Positions 27,405-37,271 are shown, numbered from the stretch's first letter. The stretch: DNA of 64,000 nucleotides from Candidatus Mesenet endosymbiont of Phosphuga atrata (GCF_964020175.1 NZ_OZ026541.1:806001-870000); one strand, 5' to 3'. Notes: generated by a model from the sequence alone, not told the origin. Numbers and translations: made by a program.

Positions 27405-27437
27405 GATAGCTTTTATGTATAATATGAAATATTTTGT

Positions 27438-28427
27438 ATGGAAAGAGATATAGTAAAAGCGCTACTGATAGAAAAAACAGGTGATCCAGAGGTACTAAAG
27501 CAGGTTAATAAAAGTATTGGTAATCCAAAAGAAGGTGAGGTGCTTATTCGCCATAAGGTAATAGGGTTGAACCGTTATGACCTAGAATGTAGAAGAGGAA
27601 TTCGTAAGTTGGCAAAGTTCCCAGTAATATTGGGAAGGGAAGCTACAGGTATTGTTGAGAAAGTTAGTACAACTGGTAATAATCATTTTAGGGTAGGGGA
27701 TAGAGTTGTTTATTGCGTTGTTCCCTTTGGTGCTTATTGTGAAAAACGTATTATTGATCAAAAATATTTAATTAAAATTCCCGATGATATATCTGATGAA
27801 GTTGCAGCAGCTGTGCTTTTTAAAGGGATGGCAGCACACTATCTTTTATATCGAGCATATAGAGCATTGCCTGGAGCTTTTTTGTTGGTACATGGTGCAA
27901 ACGGTGGGATAGGGCAGATATTATGTCAATGGGCAAACCATATGAAATGCAAGGTTATAGGTACTGTTAGTTCTGATGATAAAAAGGAGATTGCAGTGCA
28001 TAACAGCTGTCAATATGCAATAAATTATAATGATGGAAATTTTGTTGAGCAAATCATGGAGATCACAAATGGAAAGGGAGTAAATGCTGTTTATGATCCA
28101 CTGGGTTTAGTTACAAGTAAAATATCTTTTGAATCTTTGTCTATATTCGGAGTATATGTTTCTTACGGTCAAATATCTGGTGCTGCTCCTAACATAAATT
28201 TGTCAATGCTGAGTTCTCGTTCTTTATTTGTTACAGGCGCTTCAATGCATCATTATAAAAGCAATATATTTGAGGTGGGACTAACTGTAATGGAAATTTT
28301 TGCAATGATAAAAAGAGGTTATATTAAGGTACATATTAATAGAAGATATAGATTCGATGAAATTAAAAAAGCCCATGAAGATATGGAAAATAGGAAGCTA
28401 AGTGGGTTAAATATTGTTATTGTATAG
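27438..28427 (+). CDS. Zinc-free MDR-family (quinone-type) oxidoreductase
   Basis: The 329-residue protein is a medium-chain dehydrogenase/reductase. It begins like NADPH:quinone reductases (MERDIVKALLIEKTGDPEVL), has the substrate-side RHKVIGLNRYDLECRRG and GREATGIVEK, then the NAD(P)-binding loop HGANGGIGQILCQWA. No structural zinc Cys cluster is visible, so it fits the quinone oxidoreductase branch. The physiological substrate cannot be told from the sequence. It sits upstream of petA, after an AT-rich stem-loop. Confidence 0.85.
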   Translation: MERDIVKALLIEKTGDPEVLKQVNKSIGNPKEGEVLIRHKVIGLNRYDLECRRGIRKLAKFPVILGREATGIVEKVSTTGNNHFRVGDRVVYCVVPFGAYCEKRIIDQKYLIKIPDDISDEVAAAVLFKGMAAHYLLYRAYRALPGAFLLVHGANGGIGQILCQWANHMKCKVIGTVSSDDKKEIAVHNSCQYAINYNDGNFVEQIMEITNGKGVNAVYDPLGLVTSKISFESLSIFGVYVSYGQISGAAPNINLSMLSSRSLFVTGASMHHYKSNIFEVGLTVMEIFAMIKRGYIKVHINRRYRFDEIKKAHEDMENRKLSGLNIVIV

Positions 28428-28436
28428 TCTCACTAA

Positions 28437-28459
28437 TAATTCTAAAATAATTAGAATTA
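28437..28459 (+). terminator. Weak AT-rich stem-loop between the MDR gene and petA
   Basis: TAATTCTAA pairs with TTAGAATTA around a 5-base loop. The stem has nine A-T-rich pairs and no strong T-tract, so termination here is only possible. Confidence 0.3.
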
Positions 28460-28568
28460 CAAATAACTTTAAAAATAAATTATCGTATAGTTTTTATTTG
28501 TTATATAGTTAAATATTCTCTATAATTTTCAGCATATTTTGAAGCTAGTCTTTGTAGGAAATGGTAAA

Positions 28569-29138
28569 ATGACTGATTCTATATGCGATAAAGAAGTATA
28601 TAATAAAGAGCTTAAGCAAAGTAAGAGAAGAGATTTTATCATTTTAACTGCAGGAACTATGGCTGGTCTTGGTATTGCTAGTGCGGTTTGGCCACTAGTC
28701 AAGTCAATGAATCCGTCTGCTGAAGTTTTAGCTATGTCGACTATAGAAGTTAATTTATCAGGTATCAAAGAAGGGCAGGGGATAAAAGTGAAATGGAGAG
28801 GAAAGCCTGTTTTTATTCGTAGGCGTACAAAGCAAGAAATTGAAACAGCACGTGCTGTTGATATAAAAGCTCTGCGTGATCCGCAACCTGATGAGCAACG
28901 CGTTCTTCCTGGTAAGGATGAGTGGCTAATAATGCTTGGAGTTTGTACTCATCTTGGTTGTGTGCCAATTGATCATATGACCAAAGATGGTAATGGTTGG
29001 TTTTGTCCCTGTCACGGTTCATATTATGATACTTCAGGACGTGTCATTCGTGGTCCTGCACCACTTAACTTAATTGTTCCTGATTATTTTTTTCCTAGTG
29101 ATGATATCGTTGTAATTGGCAAGAAATCTTATGCGTAA
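28569..29138 (+). CDS. petA: Cytochrome bc1 Rieske iron-sulphur subunit
   Basis: The Rieske protein passes electrons from ubiquinol to cytochrome c1. From ATG 28569 it has 189 residues; the TTG at 28539 is not preferred because TAGGAAA sits 8 bases before 28569. An N-terminal membrane anchor follows SKRRDF, a twin-arginine-like start, with [20 protein letters not shown]. The [2Fe-2S] ligands are in CTHLGCVP and [13 protein letters not shown]. It heads the petABC operon and overlaps petB by 8 bases. Confidence 0.96.
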   Translation: MTDSICDKEVYNKELKQSKRRDFIILTAGTMAGLGIASAVWPLVKSMNPSAEVLAMSTIEVNLSGIKEGQGIKVKWRGKPVFIRRRTKQEIETARAVDIKALRDPQPDEQRVLPGKDEWLIMLGVCTHLGCVPIDHMTKDGNGWFCPCHGSYYDTSGRVIRGPAPLNLIVPDYFFPSDDIVVIGKKSYA

Positions 29139-30354
29139 AACTAAAAACATAAAGAAAGAAGGTAGTGGCATTTTAGGTTGGATAGAGTATAGGTTACCAA
29201 TATTCTCATTTCTAAAACATGCTGCATCTTATCAAGTACCTAAAAATTTAAACTATGCTTGGAATTTTGGTTCACTCGCTGGCATAGCATTAATTTTACA
29301 AATTATCACCGGTATTTTTTTAGCTATGCATTATACCCCTCATGTTGATTATGCTTTTAGCAGTGTTGAGCGTATAATGCGTGATGTAAATTATGGTTGG
29401 CTTATACGCTATACTCATGCAGTTGGTGCATCGCTTTTTTTTATGGTAATATATGTTCATATAATGCGTGGTTTATATTACGGTTCATATAAAAAACCAC
29501 GTGAGATGGTGTGGTTTATTGGAATATTTATATTTTTTGCAATGATGGCTACTGCTTTTATGGGGTATGTTCTTCCTTGGGGACAGATGAGTTTTTGGGG
29601 CGCAACAGTTATTACTAATTTATTTTCTGCAATACCTATAATTGGAGAAAACATAGTAAAATGGTTATGGGGTGGTTTTTCTGTTGACAACCCGACCCTG
29701 AATCGCTTTTTCGCCCTTCACTATCTATTACCTTTCATTATTGTTGCCTTAACATTTCTTCATATTGTTGCACTGCATAGATTTGGTTCTGGTAATCCAA
29801 GTGGGATTGAAGTAAAATCAAGCAAAGATACAATACCCATATATCCATACTATATTGCAAAAGATTGCATAACTTTTGGTTTGTTTTTTATTTTACTATT
29901 TTTATTTGTTTTTTATGCACCTAATTATCTAGGACATCCAGATAATTATATAGAAGCTGATCCTATGGTAACGCCTACGCATATAGTTCCTGAGTGGTAT
30001 TTTTTACCTTTTTATGCTATTTTGCGATCAATACCTAACAAGCTCATGGGAGTAATTACAATGTTTGGCTCAATTATGACCTGGTTCTTATTACCAGTGC
30101 TTGATAAAGCTAAAACTAAAAGTGGTGCGTATCGCCCTATATTTAAAATATTCTTTTGGATTTTTGCAGCAAATTTCTTCTTTCTTGGTTGGCTTGGTGG
30201 GCAAGGAGTTGAAGAGCCTTATGTTACTTTAAGCAGAGTTTCTACGCTTTACTACTTTTCCTACTTCTTTATCGTTTTGCCGCTACTGAGTAAATATGAA
30301 AAGCCAATGCAGCTGCCTAGTTCTTTAAGTGACACTATATCTGAGACAAAGTGA
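29131..30354 (+). CDS. petB: Cytochrome b
   Basis: Cytochrome b carries the two hemes and the Qo and Qi quinone sites of the bc1 complex. From ATG 29131 the protein has 407 residues with about eight to nine membrane helices. It shows the heme-ligand helices in [14 protein letters not shown] and [20 protein letters not shown], the Qo-site [14 protein letters not shown] and the [13 protein letters not shown] motif. It overlaps petA by 8 bases and petC by one base (TGATG), so all three are translated together. Confidence 0.97.
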   Translation: MRKTKNIKKEGSGILGWIEYRLPIFSFLKHAASYQVPKNLNYAWNFGSLAGIALILQIITGIFLAMHYTPHVDYAFSSVERIMRDVNYGWLIRYTHAVGASLFFMVIYVHIMRGLYYGSYKKPREMVWFIGIFIFFAMMATAFMGYVLPWGQMSFWGATVITNLFSAIPIIGENIVKWLWGGFSVDNPTLNRFFALHYLLPFIIVALTFLHIVALHRFGSGNPSGIEVKSSKDTIPIYPYYIAKDCITFGLFFILLFLFVFYAPNYLGHPDNYIEADPMVTPTHIVPEWYFLPFYAILRSIPNKLMGVITMFGSIMTWFLLPVLDKAKTKSGAYRPIFKIFFWIFAANFFFLGWLGGQGVEEPYVTLSRVSTLYYFSYFFIVLPLLSKYEKPMQLPSSLSDTISETK

Positions 30355-31112
30355 TGTTAACTCGAATCTTGTTATTTATAATATTTTCTTTTATATCCTT
30401 ACAATTACATGCTGATGATTTTCATCCTACTAGTCCAAAAAAAATAAAGTGGAAATTTGAAGGGGTCGTAGGTTCATTTGATGGGGAAGCAGTGCAGCGT
30501 GGTTATAAAGTATATAAAGAAGTATGTGCTGCATGTCATTCTATGAATAAAATAGCATTTCGTAATTTAAAGGAAATTGGTTTTTCAGAAGAATTAGTCA
30601 AATCCATAGCAAGCTCATACCAGATAACAGATGGTCCTAATGATATCGGTGAAATGTTTGAAAGATCTGGTACTCTTTCCGACTACTTTGTACCACCATT
30701 TGCGAACAAACAGGCTGCTATGGCCTCTAACGACGGTGCATTTCCACCTGATTTATCTTTAATTATCAAAGCTAGGCATGACGGTGCAAATTATGTCTAT
30801 TCATTACTAACAGGGTATGAGAATAGTCAAGCAGATGAGAATGGTCTGTATTCTAATCCATATTTTCCTATAGGTAAGCTTAGTATGGCTCCTCCTTTAT
30901 CTGATGGTCTTGTTGAATATGAAGAAGGTAGGCAATCAACTGTAGAAAATATGGCTTACGATGTTGTGAATTTCCTGCAATGGGCAGCAGAACCTGAAAT
31001 GGAGGTAAGACATAGGCTGGGGTTGAAAGTAACAGGTTTTCTTGTAGTTTTAACAGTATTTTTCCTACTTGCTAATAGAAGAGTTTGGTTTCGCTTATCC
31101 GGGAGTGTTTAA
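30354..31112 (+). CDS. petC: Cytochrome c1
   Basis: Cytochrome c1 is the heme c subunit that passes electrons on to soluble cytochrome c. From ATG 30354 there are 252 residues: a signal peptide (LLFIIFSFISLQLHA), the heme motif CAACH, the sixth-ligand region GKLSMAPPLSDGLVEY and a C-terminal membrane anchor VTGFLVVLTVFFLLANRRVWF. The last residues SGSV and the TAA at 31110-31112 are made by the terminal repeat of an IS256-type remnant beginning at 31101, so the original C-terminus may have been altered by the insertion. Confidence 0.96.
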   Translation: MLTRILLFIIFSFISLQLHADDFHPTSPKKIKWKFEGVVGSFDGEAVQRGYKVYKEVCAACHSMNKIAFRNLKEIGFSEELVKSIASSYQITDGPNDIGEMFERSGTLSDYFVPPFANKQAAMASNDGAFPPDLSLIIKARHDGANYVYSLLTGYENSQADENGLYSNPYFPIGKLSMAPPLSDGLVEYEEGRQSTVENMAYDVVNFLQWAAEPEMEVRHRLGLKVTGFLVVLTVFFLLANRRVWFRLSGSV

Positions 31113-31186
31113 CAAACTGTGTCAAAAACTCAACTGAATTTTTAATCTATTAGGAAAGAAAATATCAAGTTAAGAGATGGTTAAAC
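31101..31186 (-). mobile_element. Right end of an IS256-type element, inverted, overlapping the petC end
   Basis: The plus strand starts GGGAGTGTTTAACAAACTGT and runs to TTAAGAGATGGTTAA. It is the reverse complement of the right end of the IS256-type element at 60970-61056. The first 12 bases overlap the last codons of petC. The rest of this copy is missing, and an IS481-type element follows at once. Confidence 0.75.
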
Positions 31187-32067
31187 TGTATTAAATAAAA
31201 CTTGAACTGACACTTAGAACAAAAAATAAGAGAAATGAATACAATACAAAAAAAATACTAAAACTAGGATTTTAGCAAAACAACTAGGAAATGTATCACA
31301 AGCGTGCAAAGTGATGGGATACTCAAATTTTATCGCTTCAAGGAGTTATACGAAAATGGAGATGAGATAAGTAAGAAAGTTTGCAAACAGAGTTTCGGAA
31401 GACATAGAAAGATCTGTATAGCAACAGAATTTCCAGCATATAAAAAATGAGCTGAGAAAAAAATAATATCTGAAGGTGGATAGTTGAGACTTTTAAGAAA
31501 AGACTTAAAGCACTAGAAGCAAAAAGATGGAATAATTCTAACAGCTTTAGAAAAAGTGAAAGAACAAAGATAGTGAAATTGATACTCAGGTTATCTGGGT
31601 TCTCAGGATACTTATTACGTGGGTAATATAATGGGCGAATCTACCAGCAATCGATACTTATTCTCGTTTGCTAAGTCGATAAGACAGCAATTACCTCTTG
31701 CTAAATGATAGCATTCTTTGATATTGCGCATTTTGACTGATAGAGGTACAGAATATTGCGTGAAATTATCAGCTTTATTTAGGCATATCGATCATTCTAG
31801 AACCAAAACCCACTCTCCACAGACCAATGCTTCACAAAACTATGCAAATCATCTTTAGAAATATAGTTCTTTAGAAGATCTGCAAATTGATGTTGGTTGC
31901 GTTCTTACAACGAAACAATCAGACAAATATTGCTATGATAAAACGCCAATGCAAACTTTTCTTGATATATTGCTTTCCAGACAAACATTAAATCAGGATT
32001 CTGATAGTATATTTAAATTCTTCTGTCAGTTAATTCGTCACTGTCAGATTAAGTGGTGTCTGGTACA
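31187..32067 (+). mobile_element. IS481-family element, degenerate
   Basis: The ends are imperfect inverted repeats: both begin TGTA and share ACTTxAxCTGACA about 14 bases in. Between them the plus strand encodes an IS481-type transposase in broken frames. The parts are TRILAKQLGNVSQACKVMGYS, TFKKRLKALEAK, a DDE core piece DRGTEYCVKLS with HIDHSRTKTHSPQTN, and the C-terminal YCYDKTPMQTFLD. Many stops make it inactive. The same left half recurs at 59484-59901. It is inserted against the IS256-type end at 31101-31186. Confidence 0.8.
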
Positions 32068-32084
32068 TATTATGCTTATTATGA

Positions 32085-32430
32085 GCTTCATGCTCTTCAA
32101 TATATTTCTGTACGTCTGTAGAATTTACATTACCAACAGTAACAGCAAATAGCCCATAGATCCAATATCTTTTTTTAACTGTTCAAATTCTTGGAATAGC
32201 TTTTTGATATACTGTTGGATAGTGGGCGGCATAGAATATGTAAGGTACCACTGACAATATCTACGTAATTTGTAACACATATTTCTCTGACAATCTCTCT
32301 ACAGCTATTTCACCTGTAAATATCTGTATTTAGTACAATTTAAATCAAACGTACTGTGAGAGCTGTGTTTATAAATAAACTAAAGTAGATCTAATACTGA
32401 AATACTAAAGCTGAAGGCGAGCACCTAACT
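32085..32430 (-). mobile_element. IS200/IS605-type TnpA remnant (inverted relative to 61385-61665)
   Basis: The minus strand carries pieces such as GEIAVERLSEKYV, KKRYWIYGLFAVTVGN and VNSTDVQKYIEEHE, which fit the end of an IS200/IS605 Y1 transposase (family: LKKRYWGxxxWxxGYFVxTxGNVTxxxVxxYIE). The HUH region is corrupted. It is the reverse complement of 61385-61665 with scattered differences. In both places it lies next to the right end of an IS481-type element. Confidence 0.6.
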
Positions 32431-32446
32431 ACATAAAGAGTTAACA

Positions 32447-33003
32447 TATTATCGTCCATCCGAGAATGGCAAAGTCTGATCAATAGAAGCAAGTTTAGAA
32501 AGAAAATAAATGAGAATGAAGAAGTAGAAAAGTTCAAAATACAGATACAGACTCATTTGAAGATAGAGACTTGAGCCACAAAAAAAAGACAAATTAATTT
32601 ACACCCTGAACTTGAAATGTTTGCAAAGTTATAAATATCGAAACGACCATAAGCAGCAGCAATATTACAATTACCAATGAGTGGCGCAGTCGGTCATATT
32701 TACCCAATAATTTGTATGGTTTTTCAAAGTAAGCAAATTCGGCATAGATCAAAAAAAGAGGTTTTTATTTGGCAGAAAGTGAAGGTTCTGGTTAGGAGTA
32801 TTGAACGATCTCAAATTGTGTATTTTCCTACAGCCATAAACAACCAACGCAGAAATATATGAGATAAGTAAAATATGTATCCAGCAAAATGAATGATTTG
32901 AAGAAAAGTGGGAATTCCCATGGTAGTGAAATCATGGCAAAATAATTGGGAAACTGGCTATTTTAAGTATTCAGATCCGATTAGGCGGCTACTACCAATC
33001 CAA
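32447..33003 (+). mobile_element. IS256-type element remnant, internally deleted
   Basis: The plus strand matches parts of the IS256-type copy at 59960-60870, such as AATAGAAGCAAGTTTAGAAA, the LHPELE region, the WRSRS-like segment near 32680, the stretch with AAAATATGTATCCAGCAAAA, and WQNNWETGYFKYSDPIRR. It has internal deletions and several frameshifts. It ends at CTACTACCAATCC near 33003, against an ankyrin gene scrap. A small frame at 32677-32862 is part of it and not a gene. Confidence 0.65.
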
Positions 33004-33110
33004 TTTTCAGCATTAACATCTGCTGCTCCTTTCAGTAAATTCCTCTATATTGCCTTCCTCTGCTTCATAAGCTAATTGTTCATCAAGTGATATAAATTTT
33101 TCTACAATCT
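33003..33110 (-). pseudogene. N-terminal scrap of an ankyrin-repeat gene
   Basis: The minus strand reads VEKFISLDEQLAYEAEEGN, then IEEF, and after a one-base shift LLKGAADVNAEN. This is the normal start of a Wolbachia-type ankyrin protein, whose first helix is followed by a GADVNAEN repeat end. It breaks off at the IS256-type remnant at 33003. No ribosome binding site or start codon is preserved. Confidence 0.45.
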
Positions 33111-33325
33111 TAATATTAAGATTAATATGTTAATATAAAATACTATGTTTGTCAATTTATAAATTAATTAAATCTTTCATGAAAATTATTTTTTACATAA
33201 TGAAATTTATAAATGCTGAAAATAAAGATTTAGGCTAAAAACTTACGAATCAAAAACTGAGTTGAATTTGCAGATTTGTAATCTGTTACAACACTTGTTA
33301 ATTCTTTCAATTAGCTGAAAAAAAT

Positions 33326-34660
33326 CTAAATACTAGTGCCAGCAACAGTCATTTCACTTACTTTGACTGTTGGTGAATTCATAGCTCCACAAAAAGTTAG
33401 GTCATCTGCTACAGATAGATTGCTGAACATATCAAGTAAACTGCCAGCAACAGTTACTTCACTTACTGGATATGCTATTTTACCACCGCTTATCCAAAAA
33501 CCACATGCACCTTGACTGTAGTTTCCATTAATCAAATTAACACCAAAACCAAAAAGATCAGTAACATACAACCCTTCTTTTACACCTTGTATTAGCTCTT
33601 TAGGAGATATATTACCGTTGTTAATATAAAGATTACTTGCTCCTGGGCTTAAAGTAGCATTGACATTTCTTACAGCATTGCCAGTTGTATATAATCCTAG
33701 TTTTTTGGCTGAGTATAAATCTAACATCCAGCTTTTTAAAACTCCATTTTTTACTAATATATTTTTTTCTCCAGCTATTCCTTCCCCATCAAATGGTCTT
33801 GATGCTACCCCTCCTACCATAAATGGATCATCTATTATATCCACTTCACTGCTAAATATTTGTTTATCCATACTATCTCTTAGAAAAGAGGTGTTGTTTG
33901 CTACATTATTACCATTTATTGCCATAGCGAAATTTTTAAGTAATTCTGATGCAGCTCTTCTTTCAAAAATTACCGGAACTTTACAAGTTTTAACTTTGCG
34001 TGACTTAAGCTGATCTAACGCCCTTTTTGCTGCTTCTTTACCTAACATTTCTGGAGAGAATAAATTGTCAAAATTACATGACATAGAATAATCATAACCA
34101 ACTTTCATATCACTTTCTTGTCCAGCAATAACAGCTACTTGATTAGAAAAAACTGACTTACCGAATGACTCAAGAAAGCCATTAGAAGTCATTAAGGTAA
34201 TGTTAATTATAGAATAAGAAGATTGTGCTCCTTCGGAGTTAGTAATGTTCTTATGATAAGAAAGAGCAGAAGATTCTGCACTTTGAGCAATTTCCTTTAA
34301 ATTTTCTATGGTAATAAGGGTTTTATCTAAGATATTTAAGTTAGCAGCAGAATTTGCAAATTGATTTGGCAGAGCAAGAGTAAGATATTTATCTTCTTGA
34401 GCATTTTTTGCCATAGTTACTACTCTTTCAACTATTTTATTTAAACTGCTGAAATTGTTGAAGGAGATACATGCTGATTTATACTTATTAGCTATTGCCC
34501 TGACCCCTATTATACAATTTTTAGATTTAGATACTTCTTCTAGTTTTAAGTGGCGTATAGAAATTGATGTTTTCTCTATTTCATGCACTACAGCCTCTGC
34601 CTCTAGACCATACCCTTTTATCAGTTTTATGATATCTGATGCTACGTTTAATATACTCAA
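33326..34660 (-). CDS. pmbA: PmbA/TldE metalloprotease-family protein
   Basis: PmbA (TldE) is the partner of TldD in a heterodimeric zinc protease that matures modified peptides and degrades unfolded short peptides. The 444-residue protein has the family end GACGFWISGGKIAYPVSEVT and VSEMTVAGT. It lacks the HExxxH zinc motif, as expected for TldE. The start is TTG 34660 with AGGAGAGG just upstream inside the folE end. It lies one base after folE, as the third gene of atpG-folE-pmbA. tldD lies separately at 49457-50890. Confidence 0.9.
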   Translation of the reverse strand: MSILNVASDIIKLIKGYGLEAEAVVHEIEKTSISIRHLKLEEVSKSKNCIIGVRAIANKYKSACISFNNFSSLNKIVERVVTMAKNAQEDKYLTLALPNQFANSAANLNILDKTLITIENLKEIAQSAESSALSYHKNITNSEGAQSSYSIINITLMTSNGFLESFGKSVFSNQVAVIAGQESDMKVGYDYSMSCNFDNLFSPEMLGKEAAKRALDQLKSRKVKTCKVPVIFERRAASELLKNFAMAINGNNVANNTSFLRDSMDKQIFSSEVDIIDDPFMVGGVASRPFDGEGIAGEKNILVKNGVLKSWMLDLYSAKKLGLYTTGNAVRNVNATLSPGASNLYINNGNISPKELIQGVKEGLYVTDLFGFGVNLINGNYSQGACGFWISGGKIAYPVSEVTVAGSLLDMFSNLSVADDLTFCGAMNSPTVKVSEMTVAGTSI

Positions 34661-34661
34661 A

Positions 34662-35231
34662 TTACCTCTCCTTATTTTTTATCTGTAAAAAAAATTCTTG
34701 CCTTAAGTTTGGATCAATTTCAAATGCTCCTAGCATAGAACTAGTCTGCATTGTAGTTTTATCGCTATTATGACCTAAACATAAATGTTTTGCTTCAATA
34801 AAAACCGCCACTCCTTTTGGTTTTAGGTATGTATTAATAGAGTCAGCTATTTGCTTAGTAAGCCTCTCCTGCACTTGCAGCCTCTTTGCAAAAACATCTA
34901 TTAACCTTATAAGCTTGCTAATTCCTATTATATACTCGTCTGGCATATATGCTATATTAACTATCCCTTCTATAGGCAGCATCTGGTGCTCACAGTAAGA
35001 TAGGAAATTGATATTTTGTAAGGTTACCATGCCCTTACAACCACTACAATTTAAAATACCATTACGTAAGACCTCTTCTGCTGATAACTGATACCCACAA
35101 AAGAGCCTTCGATAAGCATTTAATACCTTTTGAGGAGTTGAAGTTAACTCTGTCCTATGTGGATCGTCACCAATCCATTTTATTAAAAGTTTTAACGCTT
35201 CTTGCGCTTCTTGATCTGATGGTGTTTTCAT
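34662..35231 (-). CDS. folE: GTP cyclohydrolase I
   Basis: FolE opens GTP to dihydroneopterin triphosphate, the first step of folate synthesis. The 189-residue length is usual. The sequence has the zinc and active-site elements SYCEHQMLPIEG (Cys and His ligands), YIIGISKLIRLIDVFAKRLQVQERLTKQ in two parts, and HLCLGHNSDKTTMQTSS with the second Cys. It starts on the last base of the atpG stop (TAATG) and is followed after one base by pmbA, so it is the middle gene of an operon. folB is at 17.5 kb. Confidence 0.96.
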   Translation of the reverse strand: MKTPSDQEAQEALKLLIKWIGDDPHRTELTSTPQKVLNAYRRLFCGYQLSAEEVLRNGILNCSGCKGMVTLQNINFLSYCEHQMLPIEGIVNIAYMPDEYIIGISKLIRLIDVFAKRLQVQERLTKQIADSINTYLKPKGVAVFIEAKHLCLGHNSDKTTMQTSSMLGAFEIDPNLRQEFFLQIKNKER

Positions 35232-36079
35232 TAATTTAATGCTTCTACACCCCCTATAACTTCAATTAAATCAGTTGTAATTGCTGCTTGACGGAAGCGA
35301 TTATACGTTAATACCAATCTGTTTAACATCTCCTTTGTGTTACGATTTGCTGATTCCATTGCAATCATTCTAGCACTATGTTCACTAGTAATGCTTTCAA
35401 GTAATGCGGTATACAGGCTACTTATTATATAATTTTTTGTTAAAAAATTTAGTAAAAACCCTTTGTTTCCTTCATATTCATAGCATGAACTATCATTTGT
35501 ATTACTGCCTATAAATAATGAATTATTACTCAATGGAAGTATAATCTGACTTAAAGGTTCTTGTGTAAAGGTATTATGAAATTTATTATATAAAACTTCT
35601 ATTTTATCATAAGAATAAAAGCCAGGTATTTGACTCACTATTTCTTCCAAATGAAAGAAAGTGATTTTGCTACAGCTGAAAACTTTCTTAATGTTCTTAA
35701 TCTGATTTTTTATTACATCGTACGCTTTTTTGCCAAATACGACAATGTCTATTTCTTCCTCATTTTTATATAATTCATTTATTCGAGCTTTAGCTAGCTT
35801 TACGATTGAAGAATTAAAATTACCACATAATCCCCTATCAGAAGATATTATAATTAATAAGTAGGAGTTTTTTTGTGTAACTTTGTATTCATCTCCAGTA
35901 AGATCTAAATGGAGTGTAAGCAATGTTTTAGATATTTGAGAGAGATGTAATCTTGAATTAAACAGCTGCTGTTGACTGCGTTTTAGCTTAGCAGCTGATA
36001 TTAATTGCATTACCTTTGTTGTTTTTTGTATTGATTTTATGTTTTTAATCCTATGAGAGAGTTCTTTTAGGTTTGACAT
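35231..36079 (-). CDS. atpG: ATP synthase gamma subunit
   Basis: AtpG is the rotating central stalk of the F1 ATPase. The 282-residue protein begins NLKELSHRIKNIKSIQKTTK with the coiled N-terminal helix. It contains IIISSDRGLCGNFNSSIVK and ends with the paired C-terminal helix holding SEHSARMIAMESANRNTKEM and a closing ITTDLIEVIGGVEAL. The C-terminal helix and SARM motif are diagnostic. No other atp gene is nearby, in keeping with the split ATP synthase genes of Rickettsiales. It leads the operon with folE and pmbA. Confidence 0.95.
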   Translation of the reverse strand: MSNLKELSHRIKNIKSIQKTTKVMQLISAAKLKRSQQQLFNSRLHLSQISKTLLTLHLDLTGDEYKVTQKNSYLLIIISSDRGLCGNFNSSIVKLAKARINELYKNEEEIDIVVFGKKAYDVIKNQIKNIKKVFSCSKITFFHLEEIVSQIPGFYSYDKIEVLYNKFHNTFTQEPLSQIILPLSNNSLFIGSNTNDSSCYEYEGNKGFLLNFLTKNYIISSLYTALLESITSEHSARMIAMESANRNTKEMLNRLVLTYNRFRQAAITTDLIEVIGGVEALN

Positions 36080-36319
36080 ATTCGATGTTTTAAAACAGGT
36101 AACTTAAGTTTAATATATTCTTTTTCGGAAGAGAAAACAACACTTAAGGCAAATATTGGAAGTATTGCGTACTTTTTTATTAAAAACAACTTTAAATTGT
36201 ATAATCGAAAAATAAATCATATTTTATATATGTAAAATATTAACAAATCTATCATGCTTAGTAACCGTATTTTAACTTAGTTAAGTTAAAATCTATAAGT
36301 GTAATTTAACATTAATTAT

Positions 36320-37207
36320 ATGCATGAATTTGCAACTGCAAGAAGAAAAAATGATGTGGTAATTGTTGTTTCTCAAGATAATGAAGCAAAAGCCATAGAA
36401 ATAGTTGGATTAAATAAAGCTGCAGAAAATTTGCTGGACTGTAAAGAGAATGATTTATTGTATAAACCATTAACAAGTATTTTTGACGACAATTCAAGGA
36501 ATCTAATAGAAAATAATTTGGAATATGATGATAATGGCAATGATTTATCTGATCTTTTAGCAAAGATTAACAATCTTTCTCTTATGAAAAGTGATAAAAA
36601 AGTGAGAGTTAGAGCTTTTCGTACTGGAAATTCAACTATTAAGAGAATAAATTATGAATTATTGATAAGTGACCTTAGCCTATCACACAAATTGCATATG
36701 TTTAGAGACCAGTATCTAAATGGCAAAAAATACAATATGCACCCTGATCTTGAAGTTATGGATGAACCTTCTACTATGCTTGAGCTTGAAGTAATATTGA
36801 ACTTTATTAAAAAATACAAAACTGATATTGTAGCAGGGATAGTTGGTTTTCAAGCTAGTGATGAAATGTTAACTAAAAATATGCTCAAAGCAATTGTAGA
36901 TAATTTGTATGAAAACTGTCGTAGTGAGGATATTATAGGATATTTAGGTGATGACACTATTATATTTATTTTAATTGGATGCAGTCCGTTATATTCAGAA
37001 AATGTTATCTTGCGACTTTATTCTAAAATCAGTAATATAGCTCAATTATCAATTGGCTATGTAGATATAAAAGATGAAAGCAACAGCTCAGAATTGTTAT
37101 CTAAACTTAAGTTAGCATTACATGCTGCACAAGCAACTCATAACGACCAAAGCTGCGTTAGGTATACGCAAACAAAAGTAAACAGGAGCCAACTCTCAGA
37201 GGATTAA
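36320..37207 (+). CDS. PAS-like protein with degenerate GGDEF-type domain
   Basis: The 295-residue protein has an N-terminal PAS-like part (NDVVIVVSQDNEAKAIEIVG, NKAAENLLDC). Its C-terminal half resembles a GGDEF fold: IIGYLGDDTIIFILIG stands where active cyclases have xRxGGDEFxxxL, and SIGYVDIKDES and LLSKLKLALHAAQATH follow the usual order of that fold. The signature GGDEF is replaced by GDDTI, so diguanylate cyclase activity is unlikely. A sensor or c-di-GMP-binding role would be an inference. It lies upstream of the EPIYA protein, with its own spacing. Confidence 0.6.
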   Translation: MHEFATARRKNDVVIVVSQDNEAKAIEIVGLNKAAENLLDCKENDLLYKPLTSIFDDNSRNLIENNLEYDDNGNDLSDLLAKINNLSLMKSDKKVRVRAFRTGNSTIKRINYELLISDLSLSHKLHMFRDQYLNGKKYNMHPDLEVMDEPSTMLELEVILNFIKKYKTDIVAGIVGFQASDEMLTKNMLKAIVDNLYENCRSEDIIGYLGDDTIIFILIGCSPLYSENVILRLYSKISNIAQLSIGYVDIKDESNSSELLSKLKLALHAAQATHNDQSCVRYTQTKVNRSQLSED

Positions 37208-37271
37208 AAAAATTAAATTCACGAAATTTTAATAAGATTAGCATATATATCCTAACTTAAGCATTATTTTA

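Noticed and set aside
32677-32862. A plus-strand frame of 61 codons
   Set aside because: It is a frame piece of the decayed IS256-type copy and not an independent gene.
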